Source of the DNA: Daphnia pulex
Taxonomy: Eukaryota; Arthropoda; Branchiopoda; Diplostraca; Daphniidae
NCBI RefSeq assembly: GCF_021134715.1
Contig: NC_060017.1
Coordinates: 6,324,001 to 6,388,000, forward strand
Length of the DNA stretch: 64,000 nucleotides
Reading direction: 5' to 3'
Part shown: positions 24,382-36,700 of the stretch, one piece after another
Layout of the letters: each line of letters opens with the position of its first letter
Numbering within the stretch: the first letter of the stretch is position 1
Program-made: the position numbers and the translations under genes
Notes under the pieces: model-generated
What the model was told of the DNA's origin: nothing
Database searches by the model: none
What the model saw: only the letters and a program-made list of their open reading frames with translations

Positions 24382-25290
24382 AACATGGTGATATACTTTT
24401 ACAAAGACTTGATTGCTTGGGGTACTTGAACTACAAGAAGCTCGATGCTCACGTTCTAGTTATAGTAAAAACTCGAAAGCGTTGCTCTATGATAGGAACC
24501 CAGCAAATTTCCCCGTAGGGATCGCTAGGGATTCTTGGCACTTGGCTTCTAGTCAGTTCCAGACGAAACCGGTACTCCCAAACTGTTGGAAGACTATAAG
24601 ATAACAGAAGCGGAGTTGATTCTCTCTCTGGGAATGTAATTTGAACTAAATCTTAAATGAAAAGTATGGAGTGCCTCCAGGGATTAAATTTTGCCATTCT
24701 TTATTATTTCCCATGCCAAAATTGTGGGTAGTAATGGAATAGAATTAATCCACTTTTCAGAATATTCAGAATAGTCCTAGTAAAGTAGTAAGTAGTTAGT
24801 AACGCCTGTTTGTTGGCAACAGAAGACGATCGCCGATCGGTCAACTGGAAGAGGACCGCTAGTCGGGAGCCCGTCCAGCCGTTAAAACAGGCGATTCGAG
24901 CCTCTCCATTCCGACTCCCGGATAATCACTTACCCAGAGTGCTCTAGCTGTGCCTGTGCTTTTTTCTTTGAATTCAAATTTTTTGAAAAATTTTTGTATT
25001 AGGCGATTGAGTTTCGTATATTGGCAACGCCGCTTCTCATTTCCACAAAAGTGCGTCTGCTGCTCGTTGTCGTTAGAATTCTCGCTGCCGCTGGTCGTAA
25101 GCTAAATAGTCGGTTAGGATTTCATTTCAGCCTGTGCTAAAATGTTTCAGCAATGAATTCTTTGATAACCGAAATATCCGTACACATTAAGTGTTATCGT
25201 TTGTTTCTCGATTCCCAATCGTCATACCTGGGTGTACGGCTACGTTGGTCACTTTAAACGTGGTTACAAGAAAGCAGTTCAATCAAGGAA
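24382..25290. other. Interval after Vps13D, possible leader of the next unit
   Basis: Nothing recognisable is encoded here. The GC-rich stretch 24800-25110 contrasts with its AT-rich flanks and contains the stem-loop listed separately. It could be the promoter and 5' leader of the spliced unit whose first clear donor is at 25335. Confidence 0.35.
24803..24893 (+). other. Possible stem-loop, 9-bp closing stem
   Basis: CGCCTGTTT at 24803-24811 is exactly complementary to AAACAGGCG at 24885-24893. The enclosed segment of about 70 nt is GC-rich compared with its surroundings. The sequence may belong to a 5' leader of the transcription unit starting to its right. No tRNA or known snRNA fold was recognised. 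Confidence 0.25.
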
Positions 25291-27603
25291 ATGTTAGAAG
25301 CATCCCAAGATTCGGATTTTTCTTCGTTTAAACAGGTAAGAAACTGTAACCCCAAACAATAAAAATAATGTAACCAGTGAGTGCTAAAAGAAATGATCTA
25401 CTATAGATCACGAGGCTGTATAGGTGTGATAAATTTATGTGATTTGCATTCCAAGATTCTCAACAATCATGATAGCAAGAAAACACTTCAAGCTTGAACT
25501 AAACCCCCCATAATTTAATTACATACTTCAGTGTTCAGTGGTTCACAGAGTGCAATCTTACTTACTTATATCTAAAGTTGTGTACTAATGTTTCTTTGAT
25601 AACTTTGCATTTAGGACTGTCTCGAGGCAACAGCGGAGAAACAATGTCTGAACATTCCTTAGCTTACTAAACTAATTGAAACATCTAATCAATTAGAAAA
25701 ACTTGACTGAAACAATCAAAGGACCATGGTAAAGCATTTTTTCTAATGGAATATGTAACTATTACCTATTTCAGCTTACACATAATTAAGGCTTAAACTC
25801 CAGAATGAATTACTATCAAGTGAAAGAAGTGGCTATTCAAAACCACTTTCAGTACCGCTAGCCCTATCAAATATCCTTTTAGTGGCTTAAATAAGGTTAT
25901 TAAGATGAAGAGTGACCTGCTTTCATTTTTGAAAGTATTGCTATAATCTAGTCTAAATTTAATGTTCTTTGATGTGTGGTTATGCACGGTTTCTTATATT
26001 TAAAATGACCTAACCGCAACTCTTTGGCATCTGCTAAATGGTTTGATTTAATTTAAGAAATTTAGAGAAAACAAAATTGGAACAGCATTTTGATGTTTTA
26101 CTTCTTTCTTTACGTTAACTTGTACTCTCTTAAACATAAGATATTCATTAATTTGTTTGTTGTTTCTAATTACAATTTCTCTTTTATAAAGATTGAAAGG
26201 AATCCAGCCGTCCCGTTCGTGAATGTACTGTTTCCTGTCACTAGGTGGCTAAAACTATAGTTGGCGCGATGTCAAGTACTCAAAGGCACCGAGCGAAAAG
26301 GTCTGGAGTTGGAGCTGCTGTACAGATTGCCAAAATGTCGTCTCTTATTACCGGGTGAACGTTACGTCACATGCAGAAAAACTTCAGAACAATTAAAGTA
26401 ATTGTGGTAATTATGTTGATCGACTTTCAAACTGTAAGATTGCAGATTTAAGTAGCTGTTACTAGAGGGTAGATCTTTTTGCTTGTTGTAGAATTTTCAG
26501 TTAAGACTGAGGCTAGTTTAATTTCCAGTGGTTTGAACTATGTTATTTTTAAGTTGGAAAAAATTTGACAATGTAGATTCCTTTGTAAGATTAATTAATA
26601 AGAATTACTTTGAAATTCTGAGGGATTGTGTAGTTACTTTGTCATTTTGTTTCTTCACATGAGAATTTGTTCTTGATAGTAACCAAGTTTTGTCTGGGCT
26701 TCTTTGTTGCAGTCTAATGTGGACATGGATTTGTTGCAGCCATCCAGTGAAAGGTGTGATTAAATTGAGCATGTCTTTGGTGCCAATGTTGTCCTGGAGT
26801 GTGGGAGAGTTCCATGCTTCAAGTCTTCTGGGATCAGCCATATCTAAGTTGACGCTGCATCATTGTGCATTGTGGTTGCTGAAATGTTGGACGTCTAGTA
26901 GAACTGCAAGAAGCCTTCTTGAAATGGTAATTTGATAAAAATTTGAAGTTCTAACTTGGGGAGTATCATGCTTGGACTACTATAATTGCTTACATTGGTT
27001 AATTTTAACATTTGGGGATTTCATCATGTCAACAACTCTTTCCTTTGATCATATGTAAATTGAGTTATGGATTGTTTAAGGGGAATTTGTTAACAAGATA
27101 GGCAGATACTGTAGAAGAATGTTTTGGTTTCACTGCAGAGTACTCTACAAATTTCAAATGAATTTGTATTGAAATCTTAAATGAGTAATCTAGTTTCATG
27201 TAAATTTTTGTTTCAACTTCAGTTATCAGATAGTGTTGCCATAGAATATTTGGGTTAACTCCATTTGAAATGATTTTATTTATATTTTCTACAAAGTTTC
27301 CATTGATGCAAAAATTAATTTCATTTTGGTCGTTTACGTTTATGTAGCATTGATGTTGCTGTCAAATGTGGCATGTTGTTGCAGCCTGATGGTGAAGGAT
27401 TTTTTACATCGTTGGATGGCATATGCATCGTTCGTTCCTTGGTGCCGGACTGCTGGTGTTGTGCACAGAAGTTCCATCCAGATTTAATTGTTATTTGTGT
27501 CTATGCAGTTAACCGTTTATACGTTGAAAAGGAACAGAAACAGTTCCTTGGTGCTGAATCGCTGGTGTCGTGCTACAGAAGTTACATCCTGTATTTTGTT
27601 TAA
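25291..27603 (+). other. Spliced-looking unit of uncertain coding status (possible 195-aa ORF or lncRNA)
   Basis: ATG 25291 starts MLEASQDSDFSSFKQ and ends at a strong donor (25335, AAACAG|gtaaga). Joining to 26245-26354, 26713-26926 and 27385-27603, all with AG acceptors and GT donors, keeps one open frame of 196 codons including the stop. The predicted protein is odd: exon 3 is rich in Trp, Cys, Leu and Ser and matches no family I know. Other acceptors after exon 1 give natural-looking short endings: 25615 (stop after DCLEATAEKQCLNIP) and 26713 read in frame directly from exon 1 (stop after SNVDMDLLQPSSERCD). Exons 3 and 4 share similar sequence, so they may be duplicated alternative exons. 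A host transcript without coding function is equally possible. Confidence 0.3.
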
Positions 27604-27652
27604 TTACCATTTGCGTCTATGAAGTTAATCGTTTATATGTTGAGAAAGAAAA
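27434..27652 (+). repeat. Two-copy direct repeat, period about 109 bp
   Basis: The block starting GTTCCTTGGTGCCGGACTGC at 27434 recurs from 27543 as GTTCCTTGGTGCTGAATCGC. Both continue through an ACAGAAGTT.CATCC motif, an ATTTG.GTCTATG.AGTTAA motif and a CGTTTATA.GTTGA motif. A third, more diverged match to the first half lies near 26775-26825. The copies differ at perhaps 20 per cent of positions by eye, so the duplication is not recent. Confidence 0.75.
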
Positions 27653-28041
27653 AAATAGTAATGCGGGGAATTTTCACGTTGAACAAATAATAAACATGCC
27701 TTCGCGAATGGGAAACCAACGAGGAGGAGATGGGTTGGGGGCATTTGATTTTCATTAACTAGAAGAAGTCGTGGTTTGTTTTAATAAGGTACAAATAAAA
27801 CCTTTGTCCATCACATCCATATACCTACCTATATAACCACATCTCTTTCTAAAACTCCATAACTCCCACCAACATCCATTCCTTAAACCCCCATATTCCC
27901 ACAAATATCAAATATCTGTAATATGTAAATGGTATTGTTAAATAAACCATCTATGTAATATGTAAAACCCAATTTTATTCTGGAACACTTACAAAAAAAA
28001 CAATTCATTAAACAGAGCGTCCGGTTCAAGACAATTTTTTT
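27653..28041. other. AT-rich interval between the spliced unit and the foldback
   Basis: AATAAA hexamers near 27687 and 27795 could end the preceding transcript. Otherwise nothing is supported. Confidence 0.45.
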
Positions 28042-28563
28042 TGTGCGAGGCTTTTTAGCAAGTAATCCGCCACCCAATTTGAAAAAAAGTGATAGTTTGT
28101 TTTCACAGAAATTGCGTCAGACGGTTATAAAATTTCTAATTCAACAATCTCATGTAGAAATTTGCATCTAGTCTACTGGTGCAAATTGTGATTCTTTAAG
28201 CTTGTTTATTTAGGAGATGTGTTAAAAAAATTGTGAGTAACCAATAAATTGAACTAATTCGCTTTTTCAGAATATTTTGAAGATTGTAGATCACAACAAA
28301 GTCTAAAAACAACAGTGATCTAAAACCAAAATATTCAGAAAAAGTGGATTAGTTCAATTGTTTAGCTACCCACAATTGCTTTTAACACATCACCTAAATT
28401 AATCAAGCTTAAAGAATCGCAATTTGCACCAATAGACTAGATGCAAATTTCTACATGAGATTGTTGAATTAGAAATTTTGTAACCGTCTGACGAAATTTC
28501 CGTGAAAACAAACTACCACTTTTTGTCAAATTGGGTGACGGATTGCTAGCTAAAACTCGCACA
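28042..28563. repeat. Long imperfect inverted repeat (foldback, MITE-like), arms about 250 bp
   Basis: The left arm 28042-28294 and right arm 28315-28563 are reverse complements with scattered mismatches, around a loop of about 20 nt (28295-28314). The ends read TGTGCGAG on the left and CTCGCACA on the right. Matching blocks include the segment around CACCCAATTTG (left) and CAAATTGGGTG (right), and GTAGATCAC (left) and GTGATCTAA (right) next to the loop. No coding capacity was seen and no clear target-site duplication could be defined. It is best described as a foldback or MITE-like element. If transcribed it would form a hairpin of about 250 bp. Confidence 0.85.
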
Positions 28564-28891
28564 TGCAGTGTCGGCGTAGATCCAGGGAGATTACCTGGAA
28601 ATGGAAGAGGAGAGAAGAGTGCGAGGCAAGTTTTACTGGGGAGCGATTAGTCATACTAGGCTTCCGGGTTAGACTCATGACCCTCTAAAAGTTTTCGTCG
28701 GATCATGCGCCTTCCAAGTCCCCGTTCGACCAGAGCCCTCCCCTCCTCCTGGTTTCACAGCGGGTGAGTGACCACCGGCGGGCGTTGGTTAGTGGTTAGT
28801 TAGGGAAACGGGGCCACAGAAAAGAAGGGAGCCCAGATATGCACTTTTAATTTATCTAAGAACTACACAACTAATCAGTCTTGAATTACAG

Positions 28892-28953
28892 CATTCTCTC
28901 GTCAGTTTTCACCAATGGATGAAGTCCATGATAAGCAGCGAAGGAGTTACCCT
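28892..28953 (+). other. Exon-like segment (possible first coding exon MDEVHDKQRRSYP)
   Basis: An acceptor (cttgaattacag) precedes 28892 and a consensus donor (CCCT|gtaagt) follows 28953. The ATG at 28915 gives 13 codons, MDEVHDKQRRSYP, ending in phase 0. No continuation exon could be recognised to the right, so this is an isolated candidate. It may be an internal exon of the 25-27.6 kb unit. Confidence 0.25.
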
Positions 28954-31900
28954 GTAAGTAGAATGCCAGAATGAACAATTTATTTGGATGACAGTAATTT
29001 TAAATAAGATTGCAACAGAAAGCAATACCTTAAATCAAGAGGGCCCGTTTAAGGAAGTTAAAAGGGTAGCAGCCAACAGGTTACCAAACAAGGGACCTTG
29101 TTGACTGTATAGTCATTGTCCGTGTTCTTCAAAGGACATGACTTCTCATAAAGTCTGTGATGCAAATTTAGAAATGTGTTGTTTAGAACCTGTAAAGAAA
29201 AAAAAAAGAAAAATAAGTCATCTTGGTTAAAATTGTTGTCAACAATGTGCTTGATGTCTTTGATCTTAAGGAATAGTTAACCAGTTATTAGTATACACTC
29301 GAAATATATCTTAAACATTAGATAGACTTAAGTGCAGAGAGAACCTGTCAATTGAGAGAATAAAATTATCTTCTTTCTAATTTATTGTCATCGATGTCAA
29401 GATAGTCACTGCAACTTGCTAATGTGTAATGTGTTTGATGTGGTAATAAAATTATCATGTTATGCTTACCTTTTTCCATTCACCAACAATATTTGGTTAT
29501 TAAGCTGATGTTATTTGCATTTGGTAAATGTATTGCTGAAGTTGTGGTTAGTATGAAATTTTCAGGAATTCATTGTAAACAGGGAATACCAATCAGTGAT
29601 CCATGGATATCACCTGATGGGACAACAGCCCCGATATCTAGCAATAGTATTATACAGAGATGTAGTGTAACAAAAATCACTCTACAATGTTTACGTATCA
29701 AATTAAGTTTGAATTTGGTTAATAGCACAAAGAAAATCGAACAGAGAGAACGAAACTGAACGTGAACACCTATCGACACGGCTGTCGGCTGTTCGCCACG
29801 AGAAAACAATACCGATCGCCATCTAGCGTATAAATTTGCAACAATTTTTTTTGCTAATACACCGGAATTGCCAGCTTTGGACAGCATGGCCGGATTGTGA
29901 GCTTGACTCGATTGCTGTTGATTTTTCCTTTTTTTATCAATAAAGCAGAGATACCCAAAAAGCAAAAGACGTAAAAAAGTACAAGACGTTCAGTAACTCG
30001 CTAATAGCCGTAATACGACAATAATAACAATAATCCGGCTAAAATAAACGCTCTTGATCTGCATGTTAAAGACAACATTCGTGTTGAAATAAAACAAAGA
30101 AAGCGATTAGTTTATCCATCGTTTACTCCAACACGCCGGAAAAAACGAGTGTGAAGGGGTTACACACATTTAAATCATTCCTGGAACTTGTTTCTTTTTT
30201 TTAACTTCTTAAGACACATACCCTCTCATCACAACTTCCAAACTCTCCAGTCCTGACGAAAAAATACGCACACGGATCACACACAAAAAAGAGGGGGGAG
30301 GGGTTAAGACAGGGGAGGATATGTACCCATTAATTGTTAAACATTGAAAGGTATAAGTGAATCTTCTTCCATGAAAGATAAGGAGAAAACACGGACAAAG
30401 CAGGGAGTAAAACTAAAGGAATAATACTCAATCTCAAATTTCGAAAGTAAATAAGAATCGAATCGAGAAAGTCTATAAAACACCCTAGAAAGGAGGCAGT
30501 TTGATAGAAAAGGAGAAATAAAAGTTTTCGTCGGAACAAGTCATGCGGATGTTTATGAAAATAGTTAAAAACTGGTCCCGGATATATTATGATCTGAAGT
30601 CATCAAAAAATTTCATCCTACTCGAACAGTAATAGGTATTTCAGTTAAATTATTTTGTCCCAAGTGTTAACGAAGTCAAATGACCAAAAATGCAGGATGA
30701 CAGGAGGTCTTTAGCCTACATTACATTATAAGCGCACAAAATGTTTTTCTACAGTTCAGCGGCTCTAACAAACTAAATCCCCTACAAATATTCAATAATT
30801 TCTTAATACCAACCTAAGACAAAGAATAAATTTTAATAGAAATGAAAATAAACTGTCCGGGAATTTAAAAATAAATAAAAATAGAAGTCGGAACAAATCG
30901 CAAACAGGAAAATTCACGGCCAATTTCGCTCCTCACCGTCTTAAACCTTCACTTTCATATCGCACGGAAAGGTGACTAGTGTGTAACTTATAGGTAGAAG
31001 ACAAGCTGCCTGATCTTCTGCAAGTTCCGAGGTTGGTGAAAACTTCACGTACCGCCTTTTCTACACTGACCGAGAGCCCGGATTTACTCTCTAATCAGTA
31101 AAACCTGCATCGAATGGACCAAAAGTTCATTATTAGATAAAACAGAAATGAGAAGTTAAATATTCTAACATAGATTAAACCTACTGTGAGGATGGCTACA
31201 AGTTGATCACGCTGCCGTTCCATATACTGTAGAAAGCAACCGCCTAACTTTTCCGACTTTAAGGCACTTCGTTCTGCTGGATCAATTTGATGGATGTACC
31301 CACCGTCCGGTATCCAGAGTTAAGACTTAGGATCGAAGTAGATATCCTATTGGAGAATCATGCAAATCGACCCATTACATTTACCACTCCCATCGTTAAA
31401 AAAACGGAATATTATATATAACTGTCTTTAAATGTTCTGTTAAATCACCCACAATGAAAAAATAACTAATTTAAGGAATATTTTCTGTGACTCTATAAAA
31501 CTTTTCAGGAAACATTCACATGATTGAGGATGTCTAACTTTGTTCACCCATCAATATATCTCAAAGAACTTTAACCCCTTAGCCAGCCAGTCTTTGCATA
31601 TCCATGGCTCCATTCCCCTTTCGTTGCCCTTGATGCATTTTATTCGGATGAGCTGCAGTGTTATTTCCATTACTCACCAAAGGAACCTGGATATAATACA
31701 GAATGAATGAGGCTGAAAAGAAATCTGTTTACATTAGCAAATGCTGTCAAGCATTTGGATCTAACCATCTGTCATTATCACATGTATGATAAAAATTAAA
31801 CTTTCTGGCCTGAATGGCGATGAAATTGCAATATCACAAAATATAAATATAATATCAAGTAAATATCTCAAAATAGTCAAATGACACGCCCATGTAATCA

Positions 31901-32628
31901 AGGAGGTGACTATTTCTCATGATAAACTACCTTGCATCTGGTCAGCTTATATACCCCTTCACACCTTAAAAATGTAATTGATCTAAGTTAAAAATCAAAA
32001 GATAAGCTTCCAGATCTATATCTACGTATTTAGCCTCTCGAACTACATCATGGTCTTAGTAAGTAACGAATCAACCAACACAATAAAGCCAAAATCCGAA
32101 ACCAAAACAGTGTGGTAATATCAGAGACTACAGAAGTCTGCGGTATCAGCTTTCAGCTATCACGTTCACGTATGACAGAATGAAGCAGACGACTGCTAAG
32201 AATTGATCAACATGACCAACAAAGAAATATATAATTGTTCCCCTAGATGTCTCGCTATAATGGCGACGACAATTTGAACGGAATCTATGCGAGTCGGAAT
32301 TGTTTAAAAGATTAAACTATGTTAACCGTCTAGTCCCACCCCCACGTAGCAAATTTTAAATTTAAATAGAAGCTCATGCGAGTAAAAAAAAAATGAGTGG
32401 TACATGAGATTTTATTGCAAGTATCCCTGTCAGGAATAATTATCGCTCATTGTATTTGCGCACAGCACATTGAATGGCAGTTCAAAGAAGGATACGGGAA
32501 AAAAAACTTCCCTTGAATTGACCTTGATTCCGATTATGCGATACGTTATTTACATCTCGTAAGGAAAAAAACAGATGCAGATTGAAAACATGATGTAGAC
32601 GAGTGTCAAGTTGAAGTTGATTTTTCCT
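28954..32628. other. Long interval without a supported gene
   Basis: I see no recognisable protein, structured RNA or long repeat. The frames at 29457-29759 (+), 29570-29965 (-) and 30330-30539 (-) have no family resemblance and no matching splice sites. Composition is AT-rich throughout. Confidence 0.5.
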
Positions 32629-32832
32629 CTAGTAGGTAACGGCTGCGGGAGCAAAAATACTTTTGAAGAAGCCTTTGATGGCAGGCCAGATCGCGAACAG
32701 GGCTAACAAGCCAAACGTACGCTCTTCTGCAGGAGTCTCCTCCTGAACTTGAGGAGAATTTAAACTAGCCGCCAAAATCTCCATGCTGAGAACAGCAACT
32801 AGGACAGCCATTGCCAAAATAGTTTTCATCAT
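32629..32832 (-). CDS. Small secreted peptide precursor (67 aa) with amphipathic C-terminal helix
   Basis: On the minus strand the ATGATG at 32832 follows a good acceptor (tttgtttaacag|GCAAAATG) and the frame ends at TAG 32629-32631. The protein starts with a signal peptide (MMKTILAMAVLVAVLSMEILA). A short acidic propeptide (QVQEETPAEER) follows, then a hydrophobic segment with a few Lys residues (TFGLLALFAIWPAIKGFFKS, tail IFAPAAVTY). This signal, acidic pro-piece, amphipathic helix layout is that of many antimicrobial or membrane-active peptide precursors. No family is recognised and the activity is inferred. A 5' non-coding exon lies just upstream, ending at the donor after plus-strand 32909 (TTTCG|gtaagt). 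Confidence 0.6.
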   Translation of the reverse strand: MMKTILAMAVLVAVLSMEILAASLNSPQVQEETPAEERTFGLLALFAIWPAIKGFFKSIFAPAAVTY

Positions 32833-33791
32833 TTTGCCTGTTAAACAAATACAAATTAAGAGTGAACTTAAAAAAAAATACTGTAGGCCTAATTGTGAAT
32901 GACTTACCGAAATGTGTAAAAAGAGACTGAAGAAATTGAAAACAAATTCGATTGAGGAGCGGAAAAGAGCGATCAAGTTCTTCCGTGGGCAGATGAATTC
33001 TGTGCATACAACTAGCAACACCTCACATTTTATACCTAGGCGAGTTTGTCCGGAAACCACAACAACTTTGAGAACTATATGTTTATTCGTCGATTTTTAT
33101 AGGCTCAAACTTTCTCCTCAAACGGAGGCTGTTTGACCTATTTTGGTTTATATGTTTTACCACACTTAAACGGTACCTCGTTCCAAATAGTAAAAAATTC
33201 TGACCTGCTACCCCTCCGCTATACGGGACATACGGACAAGGTCTTCCGGGTCGAGACACTTCCAGGTCGCCATACTTAATCGCCTACTTTCTCAAGGGAA
33301 CAGTTAGGTTAACCATTAACCGTTAGAATCTCACAGATTTTAAAAATCACATTAGTCAAACTACTTTTGCATTTGATAAAATGTCTATGATATTGTCATT
33401 AATTTTGAATTCATCTTTTATAGAAATTAATAAGAGGCTACGCTAATAATGATTCAAACCAACAATTTCTTTTTAAAATCAGGTGAAATATTTGATTAAT
33501 TGATTAAATGACTGAGGACTAACCATACAAAACTGGATGTAAAAAAAATGACGTTGTTCAACTTACAATTTGAGTGAAATAACAAAATCTGTCCAATTCT
33601 TTTGCGTCAGCGTCATGGTCGAGGAAACAAACAAATGTTTGTTTGCTGACAACCTTCCGCAAAATATTTACAAGGAAAATTACTGTTAATTTTTTTTCAT
33701 TCTTTCCAAGTCGAGGAAATCTCAGTATTTATTACACAGTTGAAATGGTAATACAAAATTCAGGGTTTTATTAATAAAAAAAGAAAGAAAG
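32833..33791. other. Upstream exon of the peptide gene and spacer to Nup160
   Basis: The non-coding first exon of the peptide gene ends near 32909 (minus-strand reading). The rest is AT-rich spacer to the 3' end of Nup160. An 18-bp palindrome with two forkhead-like sites lies at 33628-33645. Confidence 0.45.
33628..33645. promoter_or_regulatory. Palindromic forkhead-like site pair
   Basis: CAAACAAA-TG-TTTGTTTG is an exact inverted repeat with a 2-bp spacer. Each arm contains the forkhead (FOX) core on one strand. It lies about 800 bp upstream of the small peptide gene. Function is inferred from motif match. Confidence 0.3.
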
Positions 33792-36700
33792 CTAAGACAT
33801 GGATAACTCGACAAAAGAGCGACTAACACGTTCAGCTGTTTGGAAGTAAGCGTGCAATTTGCCTTTCATGTCATTCAGTAACTGAAAGTCAAAACATAAA
33901 AATGAATTAACATTCAATAAATAATAGGTAGAAGAAAAAAATAAACAAACAAGCATTTACCGATTTATAGGTAGAATCATTACAGTTGGCTTCCAATTCC
34001 ATGATTAAACGATCGAAAACTGTGTAAGGCATCCATACAGGAGGTGCGTTGATCTGGAGCGGGTTGCTGTCGAATCCAAAGTACTCCTTCCCTTTTCCCA
34101 GCATCGCATCCATCAATTCTAGAGCTACCTATTAAAAGTCAGGCAAAGAATCCGTTAAATCTATATTTATTTAAAATAATTCCAATAAAAACTATAAATA
34201 CCTGAGCTGCATCTTCTAAAAGCCCTGCTTGATGATAGATGCTGATAAGTTCTCCTGGATTCCTCAATTTGTAGCTGGCGGCCAACCAATAAGGCAAGGT
34301 GCAATCTAAACCGAGGATTTTTTTGGCCGCTGCACGATGACAGCGGGTTTGCTTGTCCCCTCCTTCTGCTTTTGGTAGGATCCTCTCTAATAACCGCCAG
34401 GCTTGCTCTGAAGCCTTGCCTACTCCAGACGATTGATTCAGAGACAACCAAATCCAGGCTTCATCCTCGTTGGCCCGTTCTCTCGATAGGGCCACGCAAT
34501 TGGCGGCCAAGTGTTCCACGACCGGAGACGTATCTTAAGTCACACAAGCAGAAAAACATGCTTAATGTACTTCTGACAAGGTAATAACAATAATAAAAAA
34601 TACCTTTGACGTCAAAGATCCTGGCAATGCGCAGTGCCGATTCGTAGCGGTTGCGTGAAGTCAAAAGCGCTACCACGTCCGAAGGAGAAAGAGATGTGAT
34701 TGACTGTCCAAGATTGATACAAGCGTAGCTGAGTTCATATTCTTTTTCAATATCAGCATACTCGATGACGTCAACCGTATGTCTAAACGGTTCTGATGAA
34801 TCCTTACGATTCAACGTAGTTACTGGTTTAACCAACCAGGCTTCCTGTCTAGAGACTAGGCGCAGGGCGTTGAGACAAGCCAAAAGACATTTGACCATTT
34901 TGGCTGACTCTCCTTCACATCCATATCGAAGTGCCTTTAATGAAACAAATTACATCAGTAACGGTGATCCAAGGCCTAAAGTGGTTGATAGTACACATTA
35001 CCTGTTCGTGCATCACAGCGGCAGCTTTGCGCATTTTACCCTGGCGGACGTGAAATGCATAGAGAAAGGAGTAATAAAGCGTCATAGATAGAACATCTGA
35101 TGAGCGAGCCCTTCTCTCCACAATTTTTTCCAATTCTGATTCCAATCCGGCGTAAGGGAAAGTTAAAAGAATATCCATCTGCTTGCGTTCCAGCAAAATA
35201 TTGACCAGACGTCCAAGAGTTTCAGGTCGCTGACTGCTATCCGGATTATTTACGATGGCTTCGTATGCTTCCTATTAGCAGTGAATGGATACGTAAGGGC
35301 GTGAAATCTGATAAAATGCGTTTGATTTATTACCTGATAGTGGCCCAAGTTCAAATGAAGCTTGGCAACAATCGACCATATTGTAGGCAAAAGGGGGTCG
35401 TCCGTTTTACTACTGTTTAGGGCTACAAGAGCCACACGAAGAGCAGCACTGCATAGTCCCGCCTGCTCTAACAATTGGACGCATATGAGATGAAAGCGCA
35501 TCACCGGATCAGCACGACTTCCAGCGTCACCACTTTCATTCGCTCCCTTTGTGACAATCGAGTGAAGAAGTTGTTCTTTGATGATTCCTTCAGCAGCTTC
35601 AAGCATCCACTTACTGGCTTTATCTCCTTCACCGGTAGCCACAAGTGCGACAGCCATCAGAAATTTTCGAGAGCACGTATTCCATTCACACCTGGGCGGA
35701 ATTTGCATTTAAAAAAATCAATAAACGCATCTAATATTGAAGTACAATATTTACAAACCAGTTCTGTTGCAGGCGGACGTATCCCTGTACGGCCAAGGGT
35801 TGGAAGCGTTCCATCAGAAATTCCATGAAAGTCATGTGATTTCCAATGGGCCAAAGCAGCTGGCCAATGGCTTTCATAAAGTGTGGGAAAACATCTAACC
35901 AAGAGGACGTCCATTCAGCAGCATCTTCTTCCTGCAGGACCATTTCTCGTACAGCTTGACCTCCATCCAAGGATAGGAAGAGTTCAACCAAGCTCTTGCA
36001 CGGCAAAGTCGCTATGGAATTGTTTAATCAGTATTATTTCAATTTGGAAAAATGGGAAATTTAGATGTTTTCAAACTTACCGTAAGACTCTTGAGATTTT
36101 TTGAATCCCAACAAAGCCATTGTGCGAATATTTTGTTCGGTGAGGGAATTGGAAACCGTTTGGGCCGGGAAGTGGCATAACCAAGATAAAGCATAGTAGG
36201 CGTGAGCCAGGGGGACGCTACGAGGGAGGAACTCTGAGCGAATGGTTTCGGCATCTTCGGGACGCAGCTGAAGCTTCTTCTGTGTTAATATAAGCAACTG
36301 CTGTACAATCAGTACATCTCGACACAATTCCAACCTGCGAAAGTAACATCATTTTAATTTAAAAAGGTAATGAAACATTTTCTGAATTACTACCTTAAAT
36401 CAGCCATCTGTCGGGATGATTCGGCTAATGCTCCCAATCCAAGACTTCCATTGAAAAGCAAACGAAAGGAACTTTTATTATTGAAGGAAACTTCGCCAAA
36501 TTTGGGATCGCCTCCATTCATGCCGACGCTGAGCTGTTGGAGAAGAACAGACAAGGCCAGGCAAATGTCAACAGAAGACAAAGCCATTTGGACAGCGTTG
36601 AGCAAATTAATTGATTCGTTCTCCAGCAGTTCATCAGCAATATCCCTGGCAATTTGATCTGCACTTTCCAACTGAAACATTGATTGATCAAAGCGCTTTA

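Noticed and set aside
24800-24930. tRNA-like B-box (GATTCGAGCC) suggesting a tRNA or SINE
   Set aside because: No cloverleaf or A-box at the right distance was found, and there is no A-rich tail.
29570-29965. 131-aa minus-strand frame
   Set aside because: Low-information composition, no signal peptide or domain, and no promoter or splice evidence.
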